Source: Syngnathus acus (lineage: Eukaryota > Chordata > Actinopteri > Syngnathiformes > Syngnathidae). From it: a stretch of DNA of 64,000 nucleotides. Both the position numbers and the translations under genes were made by a program. The notes beneath the pieces were generated by a model that did no database searches, was not told the origin of the DNA, and saw nothing but the letters and a program-made list of their open reading frames with translations. Shown in pieces: positions 51,401 to 63,000 of the stretch (position 1 is its first letter; each line of letters opens with the position of its first letter). The stretch lies in the NCBI RefSeq assembly GCF_901709675.1, contig NC_051098.1:14105918-14169917 (forward strand), read 5' to 3'.

Positions 51401-52883
51401 CTCCCAGATGTACAATGAAAGCAGAATTTTTCCTTTGTGCCTAATGAAGCGTCTGGCGAGTATTAGTATTCGGGATGCTGCAGGTGCTTCCTTTCACAGA
51501 TCAGAGACTTGAGCTGGATGGATGGCCACGATCACGTCAGAGGCTTGGGCTCCACCCTCAGGCCATGGAGATGTATGGACGGATGCGCGTCACGTAACAA
51601 CCTTCTTCACATGACTCGGCAACAACCAATTAAGGTCAGTTTGTGGAAAGTACGATTCACGATAGCAACAAGTTTATCGCCCGGGCAACAATTGGGAAAA
51701 GTTCCTTAGAAAAGACACCGACGTTAACAAGGTAATTGGATAATTGCAAGAATAGAGCTGAATTCGCTCCCCCATTACCGCTGGTTCAAAACTAATTGGG
51801 ACCCTAAAAGTAGACTTTGTTGTGTGCCAATGCTAAACACTGTATTTTGTTCATAATTGGACTACAATTTCTACCTTTAGCTGCCATCACCGTCATCCTG
51901 AGTTCATAAATAAGTGGCATGAACTTTATGACTGCAAGGCTAACCCTGAGCTGTCACATGAATGAATGAAGCAAGGTCACATGCTTGCATGAATCTTTTA
52001 TTTCTGTTTTGAAAGGCGCATACAGTACATCACATACACACAGCAGAACCGCTCGGGTAGAGATCTTAAACAAACGCGCCGCGGTTTATTTGTAAGGGCC
52101 TGACCGATTGATTAATCGTCAAAAGAATTGTAATTGGCCGGAGTTTTACCGATTTGATCTGACTTTGTCAAGATGTTTAAAAGGTTTATAGTTATGCTTA
52201 GTATGCGTTGTTAGTGTTGAAATTGAAAAATAATTGAATATATCGGCGGTAACTCGTATCTTTGCGGTATGAGAGATTATTTTATTCACATTTTGGAACA
52301 ACACCGGTCAACAGCTAATCTTAATCATTAGTGGATTAATATGTCTCAAAATTTATTTTATTAGTTTTTGAAGTATTTTCTTTCTTATTTTTTAATTTTT
52401 TATCTAAAAGCTTGCGCAATACAGATTTTGCCATGCATCAATTTAAAGCTCTAACATTTTGCAAATTTTTTTTTACCTGTTGCTGAACCCAACCATTAAT
52501 TTATAATTATTACTAAATATGACATTTGACATGATTATGTTTTTATTATACATTATATTGTAAAAACTTGATGTGCTAGAAAAATAAACACCAATAAACA
52601 TTCAGAATCAGTGCAAACAAATTAATCCAAAAAATTAACTAAAATTTGTTGACCGGTGGCATTGGCCGATTAATCACATATGCAAATTTTATACTGTCAA
52701 AAATTGTATCAGTTGGGTCTTATTACTTCTAACAATAAATCTTTTTTTTTTCTTTTTTGTATGAACTTACTGTGCTCCTCTCCTTCAACACACATTTAGA
52801 CCACCAAATTAATTTCGAATAGAAAGTCCTCCACTTGACAGTCCCGCCTTGTTTCCCACCCCCGTCGTGGTGTTTTTTTTCTG
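48423..52883. other. Interval between DPH1 and mir-132, no gene recognised
   Basis: DPH1 3' UTR sequence is expected at the start. No ORF resembles the OVCA2 serine hydrolase. A degenerate GACCGATTGATTAATCG repeat lies near 52098-52140, with a related piece near 52670. A strong acceptor-like CTTCCTTCAG on the - strand ends at 50787 and could belong to the microRNA host transcript. Confidence 0.6.
48799..48804 (+). terminator. dph1: Candidate DPH1 polyadenylation signal
   Basis: AATAAA lies 377 bp after the DPH1 stop and is the first canonical hexamer I see downstream. Another occurs at 48940-48945. The true cleavage site cannot be told from sequence alone, and the region is AT-rich. Confidence 0.4.
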
Positions 52884-52966
52884 CCGCCTAGCGACCATGG
52901 CTGTAGACTGTTACCACTGGTGCGGTTGCTACAGTAACAATCTAATGCCACGGTTGCCATGGAGAC
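52884..52966 (-). ncRNA. mir132: microRNA precursor mir-132
   Basis: Read on the - strand, 52913-52892 is exactly the vertebrate miR-132-3p sequence: it begins UAACAGUCUACAG and ends CCAUGGUCG. The opposite arm at 52955-52934 begins AACCGUGG and ends AUUGUUAC, matching the miR-132-5p arm with a GCAUUAG centre instead of the mammalian one. The two arms pair across a loop of about 20 nt. miR-132 is a CREB-induced, REST-repressed neuronal microRNA that regulates neurite growth and synaptic plasticity. Hairpin ends are estimated. The neighbour mir-212, about 130 bp upstream in transcription, shares its seed. Confidence 0.97.
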
Positions 52967-53093
52967 AGAGGAGAGGTGCAGGCTGCCGCAGCACACCATT
53001 GGTCGCCGTGGCGGCTGACGTGGCACCAGTGATGTCGGGCAAAGAAAAAAACTTGACGGGCGTCCTCCTCCCTCCCCCGCTGAGCTCTCGCCA

Positions 53094-53178
53094 GGCATCA
53101 GTAGCCATGACTGTAGACTGTTACTGTACTGGCAAGGACTTTTAGCAGTAAGCAGTCTAGAGCCAAGGTGTTGATGCA
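53094..53178 (-). ncRNA. mir212: microRNA precursor mir-212
   Basis: On the - strand, 53123-53103 begins UAACAGUCUACAG and ends UCAUGGCU, the teleost form of miR-212-3p. The 5p arm at 53169-53147 begins ACCUUGGCUCUAG and ends CUGCUUACU, identical to the known miR-212-5p as I remember it. The arms fold into a stem with a loop of about 23 nt. It shares the seed AACAGUC with miR-132 and lies 5' of it on the same strand, as in human. Both are expected to come from one primary transcript. Confidence 0.97.
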
Positions 53179-53431
53179 CTGACCACAATGAAAGGAAGGA
53201 TGACATTTGACTGCAAGGTGACAGAGAGAGAGAGAGGACAATGATGAGAACTTGGCTAGCAGCTAACTTGGCGTGGAAGCAAGAAGCTGGCAGGCAGTTT
53301 GACAATAACAACAAACACCCCCCTTCCCCTCCCCTTCGCGTCTTATTGATTCAGATGCCAATAATCCATGAGTCACACAGGATATGGACGTCCGGGAGCG
53401 GCGTGGCTTTGGCGGCTTATGCAAGCTCAAC

Positions 53432-53439
53432 TGACGTCA
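53432..53439. promoter_or_regulatory. Full palindromic CRE (TGACGTCA)
   Basis: A perfect 8-bp cAMP response element about 260 bp upstream of the mir-212 5p arm. An AP-1 site TGAGTCA lies at 53369-53375, between it and the hairpin. Mammalian miR-212/132 transcription depends on CREB, so the position suggests a functional site. Binding was not tested. Confidence 0.7.
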
Positions 53440-53505
53440 GAGCTCTCGTCTGATGTGTTTTTGTCCATGGGCCCTTCCTCCTCTTCCCCCTCCTCTTTTG
53501 TGGGA

Positions 53506-53673
<168 letters not shown>

Positions 53674-54288
53674 GACTGGAGCAACAGCTGGGGCGGCAAG
53701 ATACTTGTCAAGTCTTGTTCTTATTTCTCAAATGGGTAAAAAAGACTGGGGCCGCTGTCCATGGTGCTGAAAGCAGCACTTGTACGATTTAGAGTGTAAA
53801 TGACTTTCTATTTGGGGTGGATTACACCTGATACTGTCGGGGGATTTAATCAGAGCCTTGTCCTATTAATAATGACATCATTTGGGATTCAAAATTATAT
53901 TTGGCAGGTGAATAATGAAAAGATGTGTGGGTGTCTTTAACATGACCCCAGCCTATCTTCGCTCTCTGTTCCACCACCTGCACTCTCTGTTCCAGCAGTT
54001 TTACTCATCCTTCTCAACTTTTTCTTCTTAATTTCTAATTTACATCTTAAATCACTGGAACGAAACGTATCCATCCCAATATTGGTGTTTAAAAAGTTAG
54101 CAGGGGTACATGAATGCAGCACCTGTTTTTTTAGTTGCAGTTTTGTTGAGTTGAAAGGGTCTGTTACTAAATTAATTGTTATTTTAAAATGTGGAGGATG
54201 GTTGAGTCTATTTTGACGGTTGATACTGTTGACCATTTCTAAAATGGTGGAGGGGCGAGTGTGATTTTATATTTTCAAACGAGGGTCG

Positions 54289-54309
54289 TTCAGCACCACG
54301 GACAGCGCC
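54289..54309 (+). promoter_or_regulatory. Perfect RE1/NRSE element (REST binding site)
   Basis: The 21 bp consist of the left half TTCAGCACC, the spacer AC and the right half GGACAGCGCC. This is identical to the commonly quoted RE1 consensus. It lies about 1.1 kb upstream of mir-212 on its transcription path. REST represses miR-132 in mammalian non-neuronal cells, so REST control of this fish locus is a strong inference. Confidence 0.93.
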
Positions 54310-54489
54310 TCTCAGTATACCTCGTGCCGGATTGAGCTCCGTGGGTCTCCCCCTCCACGTTCATTGTCATTCTGCTCACTGCACTTTCCTTCAGGAGTTA
54401 CCTTGGGGATTTTGCATCACCCCCTCCCAAATCCTCCCACCCTCCCTCCCTCTCTGCCTCTCCTCTTCGTGGTCCCGCCGCAGGGAGCC

Positions 54490-54620
54490 CGGCAAACGTC
54501 AGTCGTGCAGCCGCCGCTGGTGCACTGTTTCTTTAAGGCTCTCTGCTGCCACCCGATTGGCTGACGCGTACGTGTGCGCAGGAGTGACGCAAACTTGACT
54601 TCATCGCAAACGCGTCACGA
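54490..54620 (-). promoter_or_regulatory. CRE half-site cluster with CCAAT box
   Basis: This GC-rich stretch holds TGACGT on the - strand (54496-54501), TGACGC at 54562-54567 and 54585-54590, GCGTCA at 54612-54617, and a CCAAT box on the - strand (54556-54560). The arrangement looks like a CREB-type promoter directed toward the microRNAs. It may be an internal promoter or an enhancer of the primary microRNA transcript. A CT-rich CCCTCC run follows at 54630-54665. Confidence 0.55.
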
Positions 54621-54819
54621 TGTTACACTCCCCCTCCCTCCTTCCCTCCCTCCCTCCCTCCTCCAAGGATGAAAAAAAGGAAACAAGGGGTGAGAGGGGA
54701 TACAATAGAGAGAGAGGGACAGAGTCGAGGAATAGATATGTACACATAATTCTACCATATTACGTTATTATAGGTTTTAGGAAGCAATGAGTTCTAAGTC
54801 GTGATCACTCTGGCCGGTA

Positions 54820-54890
54820 AACATGCAACGCACGTGCGCGCGCGAGCACGCATGCACGCGCGCGCACAGCTGTGACGCGTCGCCCATGTG
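54820..54890. repeat. Alternating purine-pyrimidine, CpG-rich run
   Basis: It contains GCACGTGCGCGCGCGAGC and GCATGCACGCGCGCGCACAG. It lies between the CRE half-site cluster and the candidate first exon of the microRNA transcript, and has Z-DNA potential. Confidence 0.7.
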
Positions 54891-55108
54891 CGCAAAAGTG
54901 ACTCACACTGCAGTAACTTTCAGCTTCTCTCTTACCGTAAAGCTTCTACATGATACGCACGGCAAAAATAATATAGAACGGAGGAAAAGAAATATATCAT
55001 GATGAAAAATTTATTAGTTTAATATTATCAGTATTATTATCATTTGCAATTTTCACCAGTAACTTCCCATTTAAAATTCAAATCAATCCATGCAACATGC
55101 AGAGACTT

Positions 55109-55262
55109 ACCATTTTATGTCCACGTGCGATGGAAGTGAGCTCGCATGCAATGTCCTCGCTTCCGAAAATGATATCATATCGAGATGCGCCGGCACCGTC
55201 ATCCGCGTGTCATCCGCTGAAATTGGGCGCCCGGCTGTCCCGCGGCTGAGCTCTTATAGACA
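55109..55262 (-). promoter_or_regulatory. Candidate TATA box, first exon and splice donor of the pri-mir-212/132 transcript
   Basis: On the - strand a TATAAGAG box lies at 55258-55251 in GC-rich sequence. About 140 nt further on is a strong donor, AAAATG|GTAAGT, with exon end 55111 and intron start 55110. A CRE-like TGACGTA lies about 100 bp upstream (55356-55362). A first exon of roughly 110 nt, starting near 55225, would place mir-212 and mir-132 in the first intron. In mammals the locus is a spliced non-coding transcript. No start site is proven. Confidence 0.45.
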
Positions 55263-55399
55263 TGCTGTAGTACTAGCGATGGGCGAGGGGAGGGGGGTGG
55301 GGGGGCGTTCATTCATTCAGAAGCATCACCTCCGCGCACCACTTACGTGGGCTCCTACGTCATCGAGGAAACTGGCAGGGGTGTGTGTAAGAGGCGGAA

Positions 55400-58300
55400 G
55401 GAGGGGGGGGGGGTTATTTTAGCCCGAGGGGACACGGTGCACACGCACACAAATAAAGTTAAAACTAAAACTATTTTTATCCAATCGCCTTGCTGGTTTC
55501 CTGTTTTAGCTGCAGCTGCTATACATATGAATTAATCAATAAAAGAAGAAATGAGCACAGTTCTTATATTATCAAATATTTTTAAAGGAATATTACATAC
55601 ATACAAAATTGCATGACTGGATTTTATTGTATTTGTGTGTTTACGTTTATTATATTTTTCTATTTTAGTGTACATAATGTTTAAGTATATATGTGTATAT
55701 ATTAATTTGGTGTGTGTATGTATATATATATATATATAAATAAATAAATATATATATATATATTTATTTTTATTTTTTTTTAATACGTTTTTATTTTCTA
55801 ATGCTGTGGCACTTGCAAAAATTTTCCAAAAAACATGGAGTCATCAAGAATATTTTTACACACTTGATTCATTTTTGTGGCAAATTTCACACTCAGGGGT
55901 GTTTCAAATCTTATTTAAACCTGAAATATTTATATCCTCATTAGGTTATGATACATGAGTGAGTAAAATGCCCTCAAATGAATAAATTGTTGTGATTGAG
56001 CTGTGAGTCATGCATTGAAATATGCTCGAGCAGATTTCATATGTTCGTTATGGCGTCGGCAGACGCTTTGGCGTCTCAGGACAGGAAATAATAACAGCTA
56101 ATAATAAACAGGGATGACACCCACATTTTTATGAGCAACTTCAATCGAAGCCAAGCGAGAAACATTTGCCAATAATGAGAAAAAAACAATGGAACCTTTT
56201 GAAAATAGATTTAAATTGGTTGTGCAATTCATGACGCTTTGTCATGCTGTGACAAACTTGTTTATTTGGGGAAATGAATAATAGAAGGCCACCTTAACCC
56301 CCTTGAAAAATAATCTTCCTATTCTTTATTTTATCTTTGAGTCTTTGACATTCAATCATCATTACTGTCTCACACACACACACACACACTTCACTACCTC
56401 CTCTCGTCACAATCTCAGCATCCCCGCAATTCATTCCAGACACCCCATTAGATACACTTGCACAATTTAATCAAATTCTGTACATTAAAAAATAGATTTT
56501 TTCATATGTAAAATAATATGCATAAAACGTGAAGCAAAAAAAAGTACAGTTCAGTTGTATTTAACTTTTTCGCATAACATATTTGCATTAAATATTTAAG
56601 AAGTGAAGTACTATTCTTTTTTTCCCCATATTACAGGAGACCCCAAAACTATTAACATTGCATCATCAATTTTTTTTTTATAAAATAAGAATAAATACTA
56701 AATGAAGATGTACATTTTAAACAATTTGAGGGACAATTTGGCTCCAATTCGGCCACAATTATTACAGGACTTGGAAATTGTGATGGACCACGTAAAATAA
56801 AAATATATATGACCCACTTCAATTCATACCCAGTTCTAAAATCCTTACTAATTACCATGTCAACCATAGCTCATCATTGGCATGCAAACAAAATAAAAAA
56901 GCGTTTCTTACGTGTCATTCATGTCATCTCCTCCCAGGTGGTGTCCTTTAGATGTCCGTTCCCACGTTGATGAACATGCGAGCATGTAGCAGGATATTAA
57001 AAGGATTTAAAGGGAAAAAAAAAAGACGGGCGGTCGCGTCACTGATGATTCACCTGGAGCCACGAGCAAGGCAAGCAACAAGGTAAAATATTCACAGTGT
57101 GGAGGAGTTGGACTGAACGAGGGCGGGCAAACGCTGACAAAGTTCTCACTTCATTATCCGGTGATGGTCAAGAAAAGGTCTTTAGCTCCACTTATGCAAT
57201 TGATTTTTTTTTTATTCACTTAAAATATTAAATATATGAATTACAAATTTAATTATTGACTAGGATAAAGGGGAGAAATCGGCAGATTTTTTTCCAATTT
57301 TTTTTGCTTGAATATTATTCTTTATTCTGTATTGTATTGTACTTTTAAAAAAACGGCACACACAAAAGAAAATCAGCCAATTTTTAAGAGCTAATATGAA
57401 ATCGATGAATCGGTCTGACCCTGCTTACGATTCTGCTACACTTTTTAACGTATTCCGTGTGAGGTGAATCACTTTAATCGAATCCAATCAATATTTTAAT
57501 AAGAACCAACTGAGGGACTGTGATGCCGCAATGCTGTCAAACATTTCTATAATTTTCATCCACTCATTAAATGGTTTGGCACGATTCGTCTCTCTCGGAT
57601 CCACAAAAAAAAGAAACGTGCCGAGCAGCTACCCGAACTAATGAGGCCAGTCGAACCCAGTTGAGAAATCAAAGGTAGCACCGGTCAGTTCTCGCACACA
57701 GATATGCTGCATTCCACCATTGCTCTTCTCAGTTTCATGAATAAATAATGTTCTACATCACTTTTTCACCCCCGGGCACTATTTCTCCACATCACCACCA
57801 AATACGCACTCGTGCATCCCACCAATGAAAACATCCAGAGCTTCAAATATACACCATCTTCGATCCTTTTTTTTTTTTTTGCTGCTCCCATATTTTCAGA
57901 GGGAGTCAGCATTGGCACATATTGCTCCACTCATCAGTATTCCGCTTCATCACTCGTCGTTCCTCACGGCTCCGCGTCACCGATGGAGGAGGATTCCGTC
58001 GTCCGTGGCCTCTGTTGCCTCATCGGAGCTGATAAACACAGACCGTGCCGTTTAGTGCATTGACAAACAAAGAACATCAAATTTTCATCCATTTTTTTGC
58101 GTATGTATGCATTTTTGTTATGGGGGTTCTTAGAGCTGTGAAAGATGATGCGTTACGAATCTTAATACAATCCAAGGATGCATTCATTTTAAAGTGTTAG
58201 TTTTGAAAAAATAAATAAAAACAACACTTAGCCTTTTCTCTGAAACGCTGGTGAAAGATTAATCGTGTCGTAATTGACTCATTCAGTACCATTGACGGCT

Positions 58301-61200
58301 ATAGACGTCAAATTGAGTTCATGTCAGTAAGTTCAACTTGACTCAGAACTCACAATATGTAAGCCTTTGTGAATATCACCGGAGGCCATTATGAATCCAA
58401 CAAGCATCAATTTGATCCGGTTTGAGTGCTAGAGTGTTCACATCAACCCCCCCCCCCCAGGCCGGAAGCTTGTGAAACAGTGCTGGCATGGAGACGGCGT
58501 GTTTGTCACAGTATGGACGGCGATAGAATACTCAAGTCCAGTCCTGTCTGACTCATGAGGAGGAAGCTAAATCTGAAACTTTGGAACTGCTTTGATCACT
58601 CTAGTCACGACCCAAACTGGATGGCGACTTAACACGTCGCGTTGGCCGCTGCGTGAGCGCAATGCAGCAGGTGTCGAAAGAAATGACTTGTGAGGAGGGT
58701 GAGAGGAAGTGTGTGTTTTGCGAGGTGAGAGGAAGCCGGTGAATGCCAATGATGTGTTAGCTCGCATCATCACGACATTGTCTCGTCTTAAAAGAGACAT
58801 GTGGGACAGTAAATGTTTAGGATTGTATCTGTAATTTGGAACTAGCACAGTTGAATATAAATGCAAATTACAAAAAAAAAGACAAAACGGGTTGTTCTGC
58901 GGGTAATTCATTTATGGTTACCCCAAAAATTTGGGACTACTCTTTTTTTTTTTTTTTTTTTACCCAATTTTGGGATTATTTTTCAATTGCTTTTCAACCA
59001 ATTTAAAATTCCAGTTTGACTTGAGCAGATCTGCACGGGATTGTTTGTTTTTAATCAAAGTTGCTCACACTCGTGTCCCTCCGCTTAAATATGGATGAGC
59101 CCCCCCCCTCCAGTTCAAAATGTATCGGAGAGGGGGGCGTCGCCACAAATGTAGCACATGCTTAGTGTACACTCAGACAGGTGAAGGAGATGCGAAGGTG
59201 TATGAATCCATCCCCTCATCCTTCCTCCCTCCCTCCCTCCATCCATCCATCCATCCCTGAGCTTTCCACACACAATGCACATGACTCATCCAGATGAGTC
59301 ACCCCGCCCCCCCCTCTCTCCTCCACTCCCCCACGCATGCACACATCTTTGTGTCATCTCCCCTGGATAACCTTGACAGAGGAACACAAGCAGAAAGATG
59401 TGTGAAAAGCATAGTCAAGGATCTGCTTCACACCACCTACGTCCTCATCTTATTTATTTTTTTTGCCACCCCATGATGGAATTTGGCCTCAAATATTTAA
59501 TCGACATTGACCACGTAGGCATGTAAAGCTAAGTGGTGTCTGCCACGCGTTTTCAAAGCGGTGATTATTTCTTCAAAAACACAAATGTTCAATATATGTA
59601 GGATTTTTGCATAAATATCTAAAATATGTAATTTTTTTTATACATTTGTGAGAATTTGGAAAAAACGTCCCCCACCACTCTGCTTAAAAATAGCCAACAA
59701 TATTGACAAATATGTTGAGACGCACCTCCGACCCACCAAGCAATCCTGTAACGTTTTTTTCCTCAAATTGACTTGTTAAAATATGTTTAATTCATTCCAT
59801 ACATTTATATTTAGTATTATTATTATTTTAATTATTTCTGGGTACATTGATTTATTGTATAAGTAAAATATAAATTTTCATTTACTTGCTGTCGTGTATG
59901 TAAACATTTCAGAAGGCATCGTCGATGTTTTGCTCTTCAGTATGTAGTGTGACGTGTCCACCAGTAGATGTCAGTGTTGCTCCGGCCAAATTGTCTGTGG
60001 CCGCGCGTTGATGTTGATCCATTAGTATAGCTGGTGTTGAGTCATTCTAATGGGCAAAGCGGGGGTATTTATTGAGCACTTGGACAAGAAAAGTGTTGAA
60101 CCCTTTTGTGAAGCACAGGAAAAAGTCGGGGGGGGGGTTTCCTTAGAATTGCATCTATATTGAAACTTGTTGCTGGGTAAAGGAAGCTTAATGAATCCTT
60201 TTACTGGGTGAAATGCGGGTGTTGACACCTTAATCTAGCGTGGGTGTTGTGTTGAAACACCCACAATGTTTCCTTTTGCATGCCCACCTTATTGTATCCT
60301 CTCAGCTGCTGGCAAGCTCATTGACTCTGGCTGAATATTCCACAATGCCGGTGTGACGTATTCATGCATAATAAAAAAAAAATAGACATAAAAAATGGAA
60401 GGGTGAGCAAGCATACCTGTAGTGTGGGCAGTATGGTGCGAACGTCCGCACTTAACATTCCTGCAGTGAAGGAGTGAGAGGGTCACGACGCCGGGGCCTC
60501 ATCCAAAGTGATTTAGAGGCGGCACGTCAACCGCCGCGCCGCGCCGCACCGCACACGCCGCCTGTGTAATCTTGCTTTGGTCAACCTCTCCCACAATGTG
60601 CCAACACACACTCCAAAGCCGCCCAGTGGCGTCCTTTTCAATTTGGAGGCGGCCTGCTCCACAAGGAGACTAGCACAGGGAGGAGGGTGAGGGGGGGACA
60701 TTTGTGGCCTGTGCTTTTTGGAAACGGTCATTCTGCTCCAAGCCGGTGGCACTCACCCGGCGCAAAGCCTGTCATTAGAACAGTTTAGTGGGATTTTCAA
60801 CGAAAGGTGATTGGTTTTGTCGAAAACGGACATATTTTTATGGCGGCGGGGAAAAAAAGCTTTGTTATGAAAATAATTTCTCGCTACCGAACCGCAAAAC
60901 CATAATTGCTTTGAAAATATGGCAAAATGCAGTGCGTCTGTGGTTAAATATTGCACTTTTGTGGCAAAGTATAGCGTTCTAAACACGGCATGGGTGCTGT
61001 GTTTGCCGAGTGCTCGGCTGGAGATTTAGAGTGACACTGATGGAGATAGAAAATGGGGCTTAGCACTTCACAAATAATAAAAAAATTATATATATATATA
61101 TTCTTATATTGTGAATGTGCAATTATTACAATAATATTCTAAATAAGGGATGACCGATTTGAATTTAATTTTGGTTAACCCTAATCCCAATTTAAAAAAA
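55400..61200. other. Gene-free region distal to the microRNA promoter
   Basis: No coding exon or RNA gene was supported. It holds AT microsatellites (about 55680-55770), a CA run (56371-56389), a dispersed repeat (58271-58318) and CCCT/CCAT runs (59221-59256). HIC1, the next gene in mammals, was not found in this window. Confidence 0.6.
58271..58318 (+). repeat. Teleost dispersed repeat, copy 2
   Basis: It contains TAATTGACTCATTCAGTACC and ATTGACGGCTATAGACGTCA. It is the same family as the - strand copy at 7951-7995. Confidence 0.65.
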
Positions 61201-61279
61201 TAAGCAGAACTAAATCCCCCAAAAAACTACCTTAAAAAAATCTAAATAAACCTACCAACCTAAATTCAATCGGACGCAA

Positions 61280-63000
61280 TGCTAGGGATAGCCACCAGGA
61301 GGTGCCCGAGGGTGACTGGACGGTGTGGCGGCCATTTTGGAAAAATCATGGTACCGTGAGTGTAAGGGACACCCACAATAAGGTAAGAGCGGATACCAAT
61401 AAAAGATGCTGTGAAGATTTCAGTGATCCTAAGAAATCACATTAAATGGAACACCCTGCCAATGGGATCCCCAATGTCAAAACTAAAGTACAATATAATG
61501 AAATGTGATAATTGGATGTTTGAATTAAAATAGAAGTACCATACCAATAAACAGTAACTATCAAAATAAAATAGACAGCTGAACATTAAAATCAATGAGA
61601 TCAAAAGTGTAGGGGATAAAAAAAAGTAAAATAGTGAATGGTATGAAATGGATAAGCAACTTTTGTACTCAACAGGGACAAAGGACGCAGCCATATTTGA
61701 AGACACACTACTCAGGGTTGAGAATATGAAAATAGGTTTTGACTAATAATCGGAAATCCAATAAAGCCACGCTCAGGGCTGCTTGAAAGTATATCCAAAT
61801 TTACCTGGAGTAACTGCCGGAGAATGACAGATAGTACACAAGGGATCCACAAGAGGGCGTCACCAGGAACCTGAATAAATGGGAACCGTGAGTGTAGGAA
61901 CTTTCTGAAATAGTGACCCTCTGGCAGCAACAACAGGTTGGCCTTCCCTGGGGCCTTGCGGTGTATGAAGCACAGGGAAGCGGAAGCAATTAAATCCAGC
62001 ATCTCCTTAGGTCCTAATGGTACAAAAGAGATTGCTCAAGAAGATAGGAGCATATGTTTGTAGGCTGGTTCTCGCTCTGATCAGGGTGGATTGATCCTGA
62101 GCTAATGGATCTAGCGGTGTTAACGAAAGGTCCAGGTGACTCAGGGTGTCAGTGCTCAGGGGCTCCAGTGCTCTTGGACCCTGATCGGGAGGCGAAAGGC
62201 AGCTGTGCTGGTTCTCACTCTGATCTGTTCCCTCTAGGTACTTTGTAGGCAGGTTTGCCTTCCCTGGAGCCTAGCGATGTACGAAGCACAGCGAAGTGGA
62301 AGGAATGAATCCAGCATCTCCTTAGGTCGTGCGTTGGCATGGGACAAAGAAGATTTCTCAAGAAGCTTACTTTTGTAGGTACAACCGGGAGGAGAGCACT
62401 GGAGAGGCACTGCTTAGTCAGGGCTGGCTCCAGTTCTCTCGGACACTGATCGGAGGAGAAAGGCAGCGGTTCACCGCGGCTGGTTCTCACTCTGATCGGT
62501 GTGGATTGATCCCCAGCTCTTCTGCCCTGAGTGGCTTGACCTGGATACCTAGCGGTGTTAACGAAGGGTCAATGCAACTCAGGGGGTAAGTATGCGGCCC
62601 CCCTGAGTTCCGACTCTAGGAACAAAGCACGCAGGGTGTGGTGGTCCAGAGCGGAAGGACCTTAATCGAGGCTCAGTCTTCTATGAGGGTTAGCCTCGCT
62701 CATGCAACAGCACATTGCACCACATACGTTAATATTGGACTTTAAAATGGCAAATTGGAACAGTCTCGAAATTCTTACCCATAATACTCACATCCCCTAG
62801 TCCAGCTTAGGTGACTAGGCCGAGGATGCAACCGGGACCTAGGCGAAGTAGAATAGCTTTTCTTTTTCAGCCATTCCCTCAACAATTACTGCAATACAGG
62901 TGAGTTCCCTCTAGGTGCTTTGTAGTACCTGGAGCCTAGCGATGTACGAAGCACAGCCAAGTGGAAGGAAGGAATCCAGCATCTCCTTAACAGACGAGGC
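61280..63000. repeat. Block of repeated modules of unknown class
   Basis: A module with CCTTCCCTGG, GAAGCACAG and AATCCAGCATCTCCTTA occurs at about 61936-62010 and 62251-62325, and in part at 62928-62990. CTAGCGGTGTTAACGAA recurs at about 62110 and 62550. GGTTCTC(A/G)CTCTGATC recurs three times, and TTCCCTCTAGGT(A/G)CTTTGTAG at 62228 and 62905. This may be a worn mobile element with internal duplications. Confidence 0.7.
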
